DNA of 47,858 bases, from positions 1 to 47,858 of the forward strand of contig JADQBC010000007.1 in NCBI GenBank assembly GCA_016903655.1. The letters run 5' to 3'. Each line of letters starts with the position of its first letter. Positions within the stretch are counted from its first letter, which is position 1. The DNA is from Gomphosphaeria aponina SAG 52.96 = DSM 107014 (GTDB lineage: Bacteria; Cyanobacteriota; Cyanobacteriia; Cyanobacteriales; Gomphosphaeriaceae). Below the pieces are notes generated by a model, which worked only from the letters and a program-made list of their open reading frames with translations, was not told the DNA's origin and did not search any database. Below are positions 26,332 through 35,293 of the stretch, in pieces. The translations under genes and the position numbers were made by a program.

Positions 26332-28965
26332 CTATTCTAAGCCTTCAATTAACTGTTTTTTAGCAGTTGCTAAGGCTTCTTTTAACTTACTGGGGTCTCG
26401 TCCTCCTGCTTGGGCTTGGTTGGGACGACCTCCCCCACCACCGCCGCAAATTTTAGCTATGTCACCTATAAATTTTCCTGCTTGCAGTTGCTTTTCTTGG
26501 CAAACTTTGCTACTAAAAGCTGCCACAAAATTTACCTTTTCTGCTGTCAGAATTGAACCTAAAACTATTGCACTCTCCCCTAATTTTTGCTGTAATCTTT
26601 CTGCTGCTGTTTTCAACGCTTCTGGTTCTGCTCCTGCAATTTCAGCTACGAGTATTTTAAATTCTCCTACAGTCTCTACTTGTTCCAATAGTTGGTCAGA
26701 TTTTGCTACAGCCAACTCTTGTTTCAGGGTTTCCAATTGTTTTTGAGCAGCTTTTAATTCTGCCTGCAAATTGTTAATGCGTTCGGGTATTTCTTCAGGT
26801 TTTGCTTTAAAGCGATCGCTTAATTCTTTTACTATTTGCTCCCGCACATTCAGGTATTCTAACACCGCTGGTCCTGCTACTGCTTCAATGCGTCTTATCC
26901 CAGCAGCTACCCCCGTTTCTGAAACTATTTTAAATAGTCCAATTTCTGCGGTATTGCCCACATGAGTCCCGCCGCATAATTCCATTGAAACTCCTGGTAT
27001 ATCTATGACGCGTACCTCTGCGCCATATTTTTCGCCAAACATAGCGATCGCCCCTTTCGCTTTCGCTTCTGCCAGCTCCATGACTGCAATTTTAGTATCA
27101 TGGGCTTCAGCGATCCAAGTATTAATTTGGTTTTCTATTTGTTGTAACTCTTCTTGTGTCAGAGTCCGCGGACAATTAAAATCAAAGCGAAGACGGTCAA
27201 ATGCCACTAAAGATCCAGCCTGGGAGATCTGCTCATCCACAATTTTTTTCAAAGCTGCTTGTAACAAATGGGTTGCAGTATGATTTGCTTGAACCCGTCG
27301 CCGACAAGCACGATCTATCTGAGCCGTTACCCTATCTCCTACCTGAATATTTCCCCGTTCGATGGCACCAAAGTGAATAAAAATATTAGCTTCCTTTTTC
27401 ACATCTTCAATTCTTACAACTAGGTTATCTCCTGTCAAATAACCGCGATCGCCTATTTGTCCCCCAGACTCGGCATAAAATGGAGTTTTCTCCAACACTA
27501 GCTGAACTTTTGTTCCCGCTGCAGCAGTTTTTACCAGTTTTCCCTCTACTAACACGGCTGCAACTTTGGCACTTAACACAGGTTCGGTATAACCTAAAAA
27601 CTCTGTCGGGTGGATCTGCGCCGCCAGTTGATCTAAACTTCCCTGTACTGTGAGATCAATAGTTTCGTGGGCTGCTTGCGAACGTTGTTGTTGCAGTTTC
27701 ATTTCTACCTCAAACCCTGCCACATCTACAGTTAAGCCATTTTCCCCTGCTATTTCCTGGGTTAATTCCAAAGGAAACCCATAGGTATCATAGAGAGTAA
27801 AAGCATCAGTTCCTGAAATTTGTTTTTCCTGTTTTTGGAGAATTTCTGCCAGGAGTTTTTCCCCTCTATCCAGGGTTTCGAGGAAACGAGACTCTTCGCG
27901 CTCAAGTTCAGCCAAAATAACTGTTTCTCTTTCCCGTAAATTAGGATAAGCTGATTCTCCCAAGGTTATAGCTGTTAGCGCTATTTGTGTAATAAACTCC
28001 CCTTCAATGCCAATTAACCTGCCATGACGAACTAAGCGCCGAATTAAGCGCCGCAACACATAACCCCGACCAATATTGGCAGCAGTTATCCCATCTGCAA
28101 TCATCTGAATACAAGAGCGTACATGATCGCCAATAACCTTGAGAGAGACTTTAGTAGGATCATCAGCTTGAGTGTAGTCAATGCCTGCAATTGCTGCCGC
28201 TTTTTGAATTATTGGGAAAATTAGGTCAGTTTCATAATTATTCCCGACAGCTTGAAGAATTTGCGCCATGCGCTCTAAACCCATACCAGTATCAATATTT
28301 TTATTGGCTAGGGGAGTCAAATTACCTGACGCATCTCGGTTATATTGCATAAATACCAAGTTATAGAACTCGATAAACCTGGTATCATCCTCCAGATCTA
28401 TATTTTCGTCTCCGACTTCGGGGTGAAAATCATAATATATTTCCGAACAAGGGCCACAAGGGCCAGTGGGGCCAGAAGTCCAGAAATTATCAGCTTCTCC
28501 CATTTTTTGAATCCTGTGAGCAGGGATACGGATTTTATCGCGCCAAATAGCAAAAGCCTCATCATCTTCTTGGAAAACACTGACTACCAGACGATTTGGA
28601 GGTAATTGGAAAACTTCCGTCGAGAGTTCCCAGGCCCAGGCGATCGCCATTTCCTTAAAATAATCCCCAAAACTAAAATTGCCGAGCATCTCAAAAAAAG
28701 TGTGATGTCTGGCGGTGCGTCCCACATTTTCAATATCATTAGTGCGGATACACTTTTGGGCAGTAGTAGCGCGTTTAAATGTTGGGGTTTTTTGACCCAG
28801 GAAAATTGGTTTAAACGGGAGCATCCCAGCGATGGTTAGCAGTACTGTCGGATCTTCTGGTACTAGGGAAGCACTGGGCAAAATTTGATGTTGCCGTGCT
28901 GCATAAAAGTCTAAAAATTTTTGGCGTATTTCACTGCCAGTAAGAAAATTGGGGGACTTTGCCAT
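26332..28965 (-). CDS. alaS: Alanyl-tRNA synthetase
   Basis: An 877-aa class II aminoacyl-tRNA synthetase that charges tRNA-Ala. The N-terminal catalytic domain starts with [20 protein letters not shown] and contains the class II motif [16 protein letters not shown]. The editing domain carries the zinc site HTATHLL (about 558-564) with CGGTH further on. The C-terminal oligomerisation (C-Ala) domain ends in a glycine-rich [15 protein letters not shown] motif. The length is normal. It is monocistronic, divergent from the chemotaxis operon. No leader regulatory element was recognised in front of it. Confidence 0.98.
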   Translation of the reverse strand: MAKSPNFLTGSEIRQKFLDFYAARQHQILPSASLVPEDPTVLLTIAGMLPFKPIFLGQKTPTFKRATTAQKCIRTNDIENVGRTARHHTFFEMLGNFSFGDYFKEMAIAWAWELSTEVFQLPPNRLVVSVFQEDDEAFAIWRDKIRIPAHRIQKMGEADNFWTSGPTGPCGPCSEIYYDFHPEVGDENIDLEDDTRFIEFYNLVFMQYNRDASGNLTPLANKNIDTGMGLERMAQILQAVGNNYETDLIFPIIQKAAAIAGIDYTQADDPTKVSLKVIGDHVRSCIQMIADGITAANIGRGYVLRRLIRRLVRHGRLIGIEGEFITQIALTAITLGESAYPNLRERETVILAELEREESRFLETLDRGEKLLAEILQKQEKQISGTDAFTLYDTYGFPLELTQEIAGENGLTVDVAGFEVEMKLQQQRSQAAHETIDLTVQGSLDQLAAQIHPTEFLGYTEPVLSAKVAAVLVEGKLVKTAAAGTKVQLVLEKTPFYAESGGQIGDRGYLTGDNLVVRIEDVKKEANIFIHFGAIERGNIQVGDRVTAQIDRACRRRVQANHTATHLLQAALKKIVDEQISQAGSLVAFDRLRFDFNCPRTLTQEELQQIENQINTWIAEAHDTKIAVMELAEAKAKGAIAMFGEKYGAEVRVIDIPGVSMELCGGTHVGNTAEIGLFKIVSETGVAAGIRRIEAVAGPAVLEYLNVREQIVKELSDRFKAKPEEIPERINNLQAELKAAQKQLETLKQELAVAKSDQLLEQVETVGEFKILVAEIAGAEPEALKTAAERLQQKLGESAIVLGSILTAEKVNFVAAFSSKVCQEKQLQAGKFIGDIAKICGGGGGGRPNQAQAGGRDPSKLKEALATAKKQLIEGLE

Positions 28966-29080
28966 AATTTCTCCATGCTGATCTCATCTTTAGCTCAAAT
29001 GTAACATTTTTAGTCCAGTTTTCGCCTCTTTTGGTCATTGGTTCATTTATCAAATTTTTGATGCTCACCCCACCACAACC

Positions 29081-29198
29081 AATAGACTTTTTGCCAAAGT
29101 CTATTAGTAGGGAGTAGCGGAGTTGCGGAGTAGGGAGAGTTTTATATGAAATAAATATAAAAATTGATTTTGGTTTTAGTTTCGCACTCATGTCTAAT
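29081..29198. repeat. 119-bp dispersed repeat, copy B (inverted relative to 20048-20166)
   Basis: This copy begins with a perfect hairpin, AATAGACTTT-TTGCC-AAAGTCTATT (29081-29105), runs through TAGGGAGTAGCGGAGTTGCG modules and ends in CGCACTCATGTCTAAT. Copy A has the same outer parts but its hairpin has decayed. It lies in the divergent gap between alaS and the chemotaxis operon. Confidence 0.85.
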
Positions 29199-29684
29199 TA
29201 ATGCTTGAGAAGCGGTAAATATTCTCATCATCCCAATATTTGCCATAACTGCTTTTGTAACTTTTCTTAAGCTTGAAGCTGACATGAGCAGAATTGATCA
29301 AGATTGTTAAGTCATCAATCTTTTTTCAGTGGACAGGGAAATTAGAGCCAGTCTGGGTCAAATTTTCCGCAATATTACTATAAGTAATTTTCCCTAGAAA
29401 GTCTTAATTCATTACAGTTTATTAAGAAATAATGGAGATGGCTGCTCAGAATGAAGAAATGCAGATATTATTTAAATCAGGGAGGAAAAAAGATGTGGGA
29501 GAGAGAACCAGATCAAAAGTTAAAATCCTGTAATTTAGGAAAATAAGGAGAAAAGAGAAAAAAAAATGGTTTTGAGCGGCGAGAGTGGGTTTACTAACTA
29601 AGTTACCAGACAAACCAAAAAAAATTTATGCTGATAAAAACCCAACACAAGAAATTGGGAACTATGATCAAAAAGGTTTAAATT
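29199..29684 (+). other. Leader region of the chemotaxis operon, with a terminator-like hairpin
   Basis: No convincing gene lies here. AAGATTG (29300-29306) and CAATCTT (29316-29322) form a 7-bp stem with a 9-nt loop followed by a six-T run, which looks like an intrinsic terminator or attenuator on the plus strand. No upstream plus-strand gene exists for it to end. The stretch 29400-29684 is purine-rich with several AAGGAG-like words and could be a long 5' UTR. Confidence 0.4.
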
Positions 29685-30932
29685 ATGTTCCAAGGATCTA
29701 CTGCTGTTATGGAAGCAAAGCAAAAGCCAACAGATATCCTAGAGAAATTAGCTGGTTCTTTAGCTGATGGTTGCTTAAAAGTATCCCAAGGATCAGTGAA
29801 TTATCTGATTTACTTTAAGCAAGGAAAGTTAACCTATGCAACTCATTCCATCGACCCTTTTGAGAGACTAGAACGTCATCTGCGGCGTTTGAGCAATCAA
29901 AATAGTAATCTGACCAGTGCAGTGCGCACCCAAGGGCGGTTAAATTTTGAAAATGAACCAACCAAACCTGAAAAAATACCCCCAGAATATAAAAGTATTT
30001 GTTGGTTAGTTGGAGAAAAATATATCAATCAAAGAGAGGCAGAAGACTTAGTTAAAAGTTTAAGCAAGGAAGTGTTAGAGAACTATCTCTTATTGCCAGA
30101 AAGCGCCTACACTTTGGTTGCCAACGATGTATATTATACTATCTTCTGTCATTTCAATGTGGGGATGATTGTAGAAGAATGTAAAAAAGCATTGCAAGGA
30201 TGGCAAGCTTTAGGGCCTGAAATCTGTTCGCCTTATCAAAGGCCATTTTGTGCTAATCTTGCCCAACTTAAACAAAAGCTACCGCCAGAACAACAAAACA
30301 AATTCAGCAAGATTTTAATTGGCTTTAGTTTTCGGCAATTGGGGGTTTTATTAAATCAAGACGAGCTAAGTTTAGCCCAGAGTTTGCAGCCGCTAATAGC
30401 AGAGGGAACTATAGGATTACGAGATCCTCAGTCACCCTTTGATCAGTTACCAAAGCTGTCAAACAAATTAACAGAGCAAGAACCCAAACCGAAAATAGAA
30501 GTAAAGACTGAAGTAAAGAGAGATTTTGGGAATGTTTCTAACAAGATAGAAACAGCTACGCCCCAGAGTAAATACAAAATAGCTTGTGTGGATGATAGCC
30601 CAACGATTCTCAAAGAAATGAAACGGTTTTTGGTTGGGCATGAGGTAGAAGTATTTCCCATCACGGATTCGGTAAAAGCTTTGATGGAAATAATTAGAAT
30701 TAAGCCAGACTTAATTTTATTGGATGTGGGAATGCCCAAGGTAGATGGTTATAAACTTTGTCGGATGATTAGAAATCATTCTCTGTTTAAGACAACACCG
30801 ATTGTGATGGTGACTGGGAATACAGGGATGGTAGATCGGGCAAAAGCAAAAATGGCAGGGTGTACTGATTATATGACCAAGCCCTTCAGCCAACCCGAAT
30901 TACTCAAAATGGTGTTTAGATACTTAACTTAA
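29685..30932 (+). CDS. pixG: PatA/PixG-family response regulator
   Basis: A 415-aa regulator. The N-terminal ~270 residues are the DUF4388/PATAN region of cyanobacterial PatA proteins (LAGSLADGCLKV, YLIYFKQGKLTYATHS). The C-terminal CheY-like receiver spans about 295-413 with DDS near its start, phosphoacceptor Asp347 in LILLDVGMP, and the late Thr and Lys in VMVTGN and MTKPF. PixG/TaxP1-type proteins act on the type IV pilus motors in phototaxis. Another ATG at 29709 is possible. It is first of the chemotaxis operon, 100 bp before the CheY gene. The symbol is by family and gene order; the biological signal need not be light. Confidence 0.85.
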   Translation: MFQGSTAVMEAKQKPTDILEKLAGSLADGCLKVSQGSVNYLIYFKQGKLTYATHSIDPFERLERHLRRLSNQNSNLTSAVRTQGRLNFENEPTKPEKIPPEYKSICWLVGEKYINQREAEDLVKSLSKEVLENYLLLPESAYTLVANDVYYTIFCHFNVGMIVEECKKALQGWQALGPEICSPYQRPFCANLAQLKQKLPPEQQNKFSKILIGFSFRQLGVLLNQDELSLAQSLQPLIAEGTIGLRDPQSPFDQLPKLSNKLTEQEPKPKIEVKTEVKRDFGNVSNKIETATPQSKYKIACVDDSPTILKEMKRFLVGHEVEVFPITDSVKALMEIIRIKPDLILLDVGMPKVDGYKLCRMIRNHSLFKTTPIVMVTGNTGMVDRAKAKMAGCTDYMTKPFSQPELLKMVFRYLT

Positions 30933-31032
30933 GTTCATCAAACTTAACTTAAATTGGGTTGATTTCTCCAGGGTAAAGAGGGGATAATAAAATTATGCGG
31001 GAAAATTATTCATCTTTTGAAGGAACATCAGT

Positions 31033-31395
31033 ATGGTTAAAGTGTTAGTTGTAGAAGATACCCCTTCAGAAAGGGACTTAATTAGTCTTTATTTGCGCGA
31101 AGGTGGTTATACGGTGATTGTGGCCAATGATGCTAAAGCAGCTTTAGATGAGACGGCTCAACAAAAGCCAGATGTGGTCGTTACAGATGTGGTCATGCCA
31201 GGCATGAATGGGTTTGAATTGTGTCGTAGCTTGAAAAAGAATGAAGACACTAAAGGAATACCCGTGATTGCTTGTACTTCAAAGAATCAGGAATTAGATC
31301 GTCTTTGGGGGATGAAGCAAGGGGTGGATGTTTATGTAACTAAACCCTTTACGCGGGAAGAAATTATTCGGGCGGTAAAATCAGTTGTAGGATAA
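31033..31395 (+). CDS. pixH: CheY-like response regulator (PixH/TaxP2 type)
   Basis: A 120-aa single-domain receiver. The acidic pair Glu8-Asp9, phosphoacceptor Asp52 in VVTDVVMPGMNG, Thr82 in ACTSKN and Lys104 in YVTKPF are all in place, so it should be phosphorylated by the operon's CheA. There is no output domain. PixH-type proteins are thought to drain phosphate or bias pilus motor choice opposite to PixG. It is separated from the CheW gene by only 4 bp. Confidence 0.9.
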   Translation: MVKVLVVEDTPSERDLISLYLREGGYTVIVANDAKAALDETAQQKPDVVVTDVVMPGMNGFELCRSLKKNEDTKGIPVIACTSKNQELDRLWGMKQGVDVYVTKPFTREEIIRAVKSVVG

Positions 31396-31399
31396 AAGA

Positions 31400-31897
31400 A
31401 TGAATACTTCAACTCTGAAACCTAAATTGAGCCAGTTAGGTAGCAACCTGGGAGAACCCTATTTGCGATTACAACTAGAGCGAAATACATCAGCGGCGCT
31501 AGAAATGAAGCATTCTCAAGAGGTAATTACAGTCCCAGTGGGGCGGATCGCCCCCATGCCAAATATGCCAGACTTTGTACTGGGATTGCTTAACCAGCGC
31601 AGTCGGGTATTTTGGGTGGTTGACTTACCTCAAATGCTAGAGTTGCAGCCACTGGAAGTTGACGTTCAGAACTACAACATAGCAATAGTGAGAGTTGGCA
31701 ATATGCCTTTGGCATTGGCAGTTAGGGAAGTAAAAGGGGTGATGCGGTTGCAAGCAGAGTTAATTCAGTCTCCCTTGGGTACAGTTTCTCCCAGTTTAAC
31801 GGCTTATGTGAGAGGTTGTGTTCTTGAAAAAAAAGAAGTGTTGCTGGTTTTAGAGCCTGAAGCCATTGTGAATGCGTCAGTTTTGCAGACAAAATAG
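31400..31897 (+). CDS. pixI: CheW-like coupling protein (PixI type)
   Basis: A 165-aa protein whose C-terminal two thirds have the CheW fold (ITVPVGRIAPMPNMPDFVLGLLNQRSRVFWVVDL, then ALAVREVKGVMRL). The pattern GLLNQRSRVFWVVDLPQML corresponds to the G-x-x-N-x-R-G-x-x-x-P-V-x-D-L core of CheW, with Gly and Pro replaced as is common in cyanobacterial homologues. It should bridge the methyl-accepting protein to the CheA-type kinase. It lies between pixH (4 bp) and the MCP gene (24 bp). Confidence 0.87.
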   Translation: MNTSTLKPKLSQLGSNLGEPYLRLQLERNTSAALEMKHSQEVITVPVGRIAPMPNMPDFVLGLLNQRSRVFWVVDLPQMLELQPLEVDVQNYNIAIVRVGNMPLALAVREVKGVMRLQAELIQSPLGTVSPSLTAYVRGCVLEKKEVLLVLEPEAIVNASVLQTK

Positions 31898-31921
31898 CAG
31901 GGTAATTGAGGTAAAATTTTT

Positions 31922-33505
31922 ATGGTTACAGAATTAGAGCGGACAAAAAAGTCCAACCAAGAAATAGGTTATGCAGAAGGATTAAGAGAATTAAATCTAG
32001 AGTTGGCTGAAAAAGCTATACCTTCACCTCCCAAAAATAAAGGGAAAAAACTGACATTCTCTTTACAGAGATTTTACGATTTGCCAATTGGGACTAAGCA
32101 ATTCATTTTAGTCGGGATATCAGTTTTATCTTTTGTTTTGTTTCTAGGTGCTGAAGCTCTAGTAATAGTTATTAATCAAGAACAAATAGACGTGGGTATG
32201 CTGGTGAAAGACACCTTAATTACTCAAATAGTTTTGGTGTTTGTGGTGATTGGCATTAACCTAGCTTTAGCAAATATTTTGGGGCAGTCAATTGTTAAAC
32301 CAATCCAAGAGCTACAAAAAACAGCGGAGAAATTCACAGCAGGCGATCAAGAGGCACGGGCGAAAGTATTAGCAGCAGATGAAGTGGGGGTGTTAGCAAA
32401 TACTTTTAATCAACTAGCAGAGCAAACTTCTAAATCAATTAAAGAGATTAAAGAAGCACAGGAAAGAGCTGAAGCTGTAGTTGAAGAACAAAGTCGTCAA
32501 AATGAAGTAATTCAGGGTGAGTTGCTGGCACTATTAACTGATGTGGAAGGGGCATCTAGTGGAAACTTGACCGTGCGGGCTGAAATTAGTGCAGGTTCAA
32601 TTGGGATTGTGGCTGACTTTTTCAACACCATTGTTGAAAGTATGCGGGAGATTGTAACTCAAGTTAAACAAGCTACTACTCAAGTGAACCTTTCCCTGGG
32701 ACAAGATGAAGAGTCGATGAGCCAACTGGCCAATGAATCTCTGAAGCACTCGAAGAAAATTCAAAGAATGTTGGATTTTGTTGAGGAAATGTCACTTTCG
32801 GTGCAAACTGTGGCAATTAATGCTGCCCAAGCAGCAGAAGTAGCTAGTACGGCTTCCATGACTGCACAAACATCTGGGGTAGCGATGGATCGCACGGTAG
32901 AAAGTATTTTGCAGTTGCGTTCTACTGTAGGGGAAACAGCGAAAAAAGTGAAGCGCTTGGGTGAATCTTCACAACAGATTTCTAAAGTAATTTCATTGAT
33001 TAACCAAATAGCTCTACAAACTAACTTGTTAGCAATTAATGCCAGTATTGAAGCAGCAAGGGCGGGAGAAGAAGGTCGAGGTTTTGCGGTGGTTGCTGAA
33101 GAAGTGGGTCAACTAGCAGCCCAGTCAGCAGCAGCAACTAAGGAAATTGAACAAATTGTTGAAAATATTCAACTGGAAACAGGAGAAGTGGTACAAGCAA
33201 TGGAAGTTGGTACTGCCCAGGTGGTAGAAGGAACTAAGTTGGTGGAAGAAACGAAGAGTAGCCTTGTAAAAATCGTAGATGTTTCAAGACAGATTGATGA
33301 GTTGGTGGATTCAATTTCTAGTGCTACTGTATCGCAAACTAAGACATCGGAAATGGTTAGTAATTTGATGAAAGACTTGGCTAAAGCGTCTGAACGGATG
33401 TCTAATTCTTCTAGCGATGTTTCTACTTCTATTCAAGAAACTGTGCAACTGGCGCAGCAATTACAACAGTCTGTAGGAACTTTTAATGTGGGAGATTTGA
33501 ACTAA
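31922..33505 (+). CDS. Methyl-accepting chemotaxis protein (PixJ/PilJ-like, no GAF domain)
   Basis: A 527-aa transducer. A 55-residue cytosolic N-terminus leads to two membrane spans at about 61-84 and 101-121. These leave a periplasmic loop of only ~16 residues. Two HAMP-like segments (about 120-172 and 200-255) precede the signalling hairpin, whose tip is [37 protein letters not shown]. Unlike Synechocystis PixJ/TaxD1, no GAF or bilin-binding cysteine region is visible, so it is probably not itself a photoreceptor. With so small an external loop, the signal most likely comes from the cytosol, the membrane or a partner. The adjacent ferredoxins are the obvious candidates. Confidence 0.88.
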   Translation: MVTELERTKKSNQEIGYAEGLRELNLELAEKAIPSPPKNKGKKLTFSLQRFYDLPIGTKQFILVGISVLSFVLFLGAEALVIVINQEQIDVGMLVKDTLITQIVLVFVVIGINLALANILGQSIVKPIQELQKTAEKFTAGDQEARAKVLAADEVGVLANTFNQLAEQTSKSIKEIKEAQERAEAVVEEQSRQNEVIQGELLALLTDVEGASSGNLTVRAEISAGSIGIVADFFNTIVESMREIVTQVKQATTQVNLSLGQDEESMSQLANESLKHSKKIQRMLDFVEEMSLSVQTVAINAAQAAEVASTASMTAQTSGVAMDRTVESILQLRSTVGETAKKVKRLGESSQQISKVISLINQIALQTNLLAINASIEAARAGEEGRGFAVVAEEVGQLAAQSAAATKEIEQIVENIQLETGEVVQAMEVGTAQVVEGTKLVEETKSSLVKIVDVSRQIDELVDSISSATVSQTKTSEMVSNLMKDLAKASERMSNSSSDVSTSIQETVQLAQQLQQSVGTFNVGDLN

Positions 33506-33523
33506 GGGGAAAAAACCAGATTT

Positions 33524-33579
33524 CAGTCCATTTCTCTGCTGAGAGATAAAAAACAAATAGCCTCAAGAGAGATGGACTG
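33524..33579 (+). other. Intercistronic stem-loop between the MCP gene and the ferredoxin cassette
   Basis: CAGTCCATTTCTCT (33524-33537) pairs with AGAGAGATGGACTG (33566-33579); 13 of 14 positions are Watson-Crick and one is G-U in RNA. A U-tract does not follow, so it is better seen as an mRNA processing or stabilising element than a terminator. It sits 37 bp upstream of the first ferredoxin start. Confidence 0.55.
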
Positions 33580-33615
33580 CTTGAAAAAATTGATGCAGCA
33601 AGATGAGGAGGGAAA

Positions 33616-33939
33616 ATGTTTGTTGAACACAGTGAAAAGAAGAGCTACAAAGTAACTTTTATTAATGAAGAAAAAGGGTTAAATGCTACGATACAAGTTA
33701 GAGGGGATGAGTATATTTTTGATGCGGCAGAAAAACAAGGGATTGAATTACCTGTTTCCTGTCGGGCGGGAACTTGTATTAGCTGTACTGGCAGGCTGAT
33801 ATCAGGGGAAGTGGATCAAGATCATGATTTTTTAAAGCCCAATGAATTAGCAGCAGGTTTTATTCTTACCTGTAAGGCTTATGCACTCTCAGATTGTGTG
33901 ATTGAAACTCATCAAGAAGAAGCTTTGTTGGATTTATAA
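33616..33939 (+). CDS. Plant-type [2Fe-2S] ferredoxin, copy 1 of 4
   Basis: A 107-aa ferredoxin. The cluster ligands are in CRAGTCISC (C-x4-C-x2-C) and the fourth Cys in LTCKAY, about 30 residues later, as in PetF. THQEEALL at the C-terminus keeps the acidic patch that docks to FNR in photosynthetic ferredoxins, and the aromatic residue before the last Cys region (DFLKP) is kept. It is about ten residues longer than PetF, at the N-terminus ([13 protein letters not shown]). It has its own GAGGAGGG ribosome-binding site. It is the most divergent of the four. Its place in a chemotaxis operon is unusual. Confidence 0.93.
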   Translation: MFVEHSEKKSYKVTFINEEKGLNATIQVRGDEYIFDAAEKQGIELPVSCRAGTCISCTGRLISGEVDQDHDFLKPNELAAGFILTCKAYALSDCVIETHQEEALLDL

Positions 33940-33980
33940 AATTTTACCTAATCAAGAAAAAAATCAGGAGGAAAAAAAAA

Positions 33981-34304
33981 ATGTTTCTGCATAAAACACC
34001 AAATAAGACTTATAAAGTTACTTTAGTCAATGAAGAACAAGGGTTAAGGAAAACAATTGAAGTGCGTGGGGATGAATATATTCAGGAGGCAGCAGAAAGA
34101 CAGGGGCTAAGTTTACCGATTTCTTGTCGGGCTGGGGCTTGTGTTAGTTGTACGGGAAAACTCATTTCAGGAGAAGTGGATCAAGACCATATTTTCTTGA
34201 AACCGAAGGAGTTGGATGCAGGTTATCTCTTGCTCTGTAAATCATATCCTATGTCGGATTGTGTGATAAAAACTCATCAGGAAGAAGCTTTGCTGAACCT
34301 TTAA
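33981..34304 (+). CDS. Plant-type [2Fe-2S] ferredoxin, copy 2 of 4
   Basis: A 107-aa paralogue with ligands in CRAGACVSC and LLCKSY. Compared with copy 1 it has [11 protein letters not shown] at the start and [18 protein letters not shown] at the end. A strong CAGGAGG lies upstream of its ATG. It begins 41 bp after copy 1 ends. The electron partner is unknown: the FNR-type docking residues look present, so reduction by photosystem I or FNR is possible, but this is inference from the family. Confidence 0.94.
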   Translation: MFLHKTPNKTYKVTLVNEEQGLRKTIEVRGDEYIQEAAERQGLSLPISCRAGACVSCTGKLISGEVDQDHIFLKPKELDAGYLLLCKSYPMSDCVIKTHQEEALLNL

Positions 34305-34398
34305 TTAAATTAATTTGAGGGGGATGATTAAATTAAGTCAAAAAAATTAAATCTGAACCTGAGAAAGTAGAGAGCAAAATAAACAGGAGGAAAGGAAA

Positions 34399-34722
34399 AT
34401 GTTTGTTAATAAAAGACCAAATAAAATTTACAACGTAACTTTGATCAATCAAGTAACAGGTGTAAAGAATACTATTCAAGTGCGTGGAGATGAGTTTATT
34501 CAGGAAGTGGCAGAATTGGAGGGAATAGAATTACCAGTTTCCTGTCGTGCAGGGGCTTGTGTAAGTTGTACGGGAAAACTCATTGAAGGTGAGGTGGATC
34601 AAGACCAGATTTTCTTGAAACGGAAAGAAGAGGAAGCAGGGTTTATTCTTCTTTGTAAATCATATCCTATGTCGGATTGTGTGATTTTAACTCACCAAGA
34701 AGAAGCTTTGCTCAACCTTTAG
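34399..34722 (+). CDS. Plant-type [2Fe-2S] ferredoxin, copy 3 of 4
   Basis: A 107-aa paralogue with the same cluster motif ([15 protein letters not shown]). It shares with copy 4 an almost identical central and C-terminal part ([18 protein letters not shown]). The upstream 75 bp, including the CAGGAGG ribosome-binding site, are nearly identical to those before copy 4. This copy therefore belongs to the recent 420-bp duplication unit. Its N-terminus reads KRPNKIYNVTLINQVTG. Confidence 0.94.
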   Translation: MFVNKRPNKIYNVTLINQVTGVKNTIQVRGDEFIQEVAELEGIELPVSCRAGACVSCTGKLIEGEVDQDQIFLKRKEEEAGFILLCKSYPMSDCVILTHQEEALLNL

Positions 34723-34818
34723 TTAAATTAAACTTTGAGGGGGATGATTAAATTAAGTCAAAAAAATCAAATCTGAACCTGAGAAAGTAGAGAGCAAAAT
34801 AAACAGGAGGAAAAAAAA

Positions 34819-35142
34819 ATGTTTCTTAATAAAACACCAAACAAAACTTACAATGTAACTTTAGTGAACGAAGAAACAGGATTAAAGAATACTATTCAAG
34901 TAATGGGACATGAGTTTATTCAGGAAGTGGCAGAATTGGAGGGAATAGAATTACCAGTTTCCTGTCGCGCAGGGGCTTGTGTAAGTTGTACGGCAAGATT
35001 GATTAAAGGTGAGGTGGATCAAGACCATATTTTCTTGAAACGGAAAGAAGAGGACGCGGGGTTTATTCTTCTTTGTAAATCCTATCCCATGTCGGATTGT
35101 GTGATTTTAACTCACCAGGAAGAAGCTTTGCTCAACCTTTAA
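34819..35142 (+). CDS. Plant-type [2Fe-2S] ferredoxin, copy 4 of 4
   Basis: A 107-aa paralogue with all four cluster cysteines ([15 protein letters not shown]). It differs from copy 3 mainly in the first 45 residues (QVMGHEF for QVRGDEF) and after the cluster loop (CTARLIKGE for CTGKLIEGE), where charge is changed. The bases are otherwise close to copy 3, as expected after recent duplication. A long 151-bp gap with a stem-loop separates it from the CheA gene. Confidence 0.94.
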   Translation: MFLNKTPNKTYNVTLVNEETGLKNTIQVMGHEFIQEVAELEGIELPVSCRAGACVSCTARLIKGEVDQDHIFLKRKEEDAGFILLCKSYPMSDCVILTHQEEALLNL

Positions 35143-35157
35143 GAATTAGGGAAAGAT

Positions 35158-35228
35158 GTTGATTGTTGGGAGAAAGTTGCAGGCTTTCGGGGGAGGAAAA
35201 AGCAAGAAGAAAAAAAACAACAATCAAC
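35158..35228 (+). other. Intercistronic stem-loop between ferredoxin 4 and the CheA gene
   Basis: GTTGATTGTTG (35158-35168) and CAACAATCAAC (35218-35228) are a perfect 11-bp inverted repeat. The 49-nt loop holds a small inner stem GAAAG/CTTTC. It separates the ferredoxin cassette from the kinase gene. It could limit read-through or mark an RNA processing point that sets separate dosages. Confidence 0.5.
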
Positions 35229-35293
35229 GTCAAAAAAATATAAAAAATAATAAGTATTGAAGTGAATTAATAAAAAAAATAACAGGAAAAAAA

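Larger units (their letters stand above)
34315..35142 (+). repeat. 420-bp tandem duplication (ferredoxin 3 and 4 with their leaders)
   Basis: The leader before copy 3 (34315-34390) and that before copy 4 (34735-34810) differ by about one base, and the genes start exactly 420 bp apart. The unit therefore includes intergenic DNA, ribosome-binding site and gene. Unequal crossing-over or slippage is the simplest origin. The step from copy 2 to copy 3 is 418 bp, hinting that copy 2 arose from an older round. Confidence 0.85.

Noticed and set aside
28931-29191. 86-aa minus-strand ORF beginning MSAKLKPKSIF
   Set aside because: It reads through the 119-bp dispersed repeat and overlaps the alaS start. 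The same frame opens briefly in copy A. It is repeat DNA, not a gene.
29566-29601. 11-codon leader peptide (MVLSGESGFTN) before pixG
   Set aside because: Its AAGGAG lies too far upstream and the frame is too short to separate from chance.
33616-35142. Nitrogen-fixation ferredoxins (fdxH-like)
   Set aside because: No nif genes are nearby, the C-terminus has the THQEEALL photosynthetic-type ending, and the neighbours are all chemotaxis genes.
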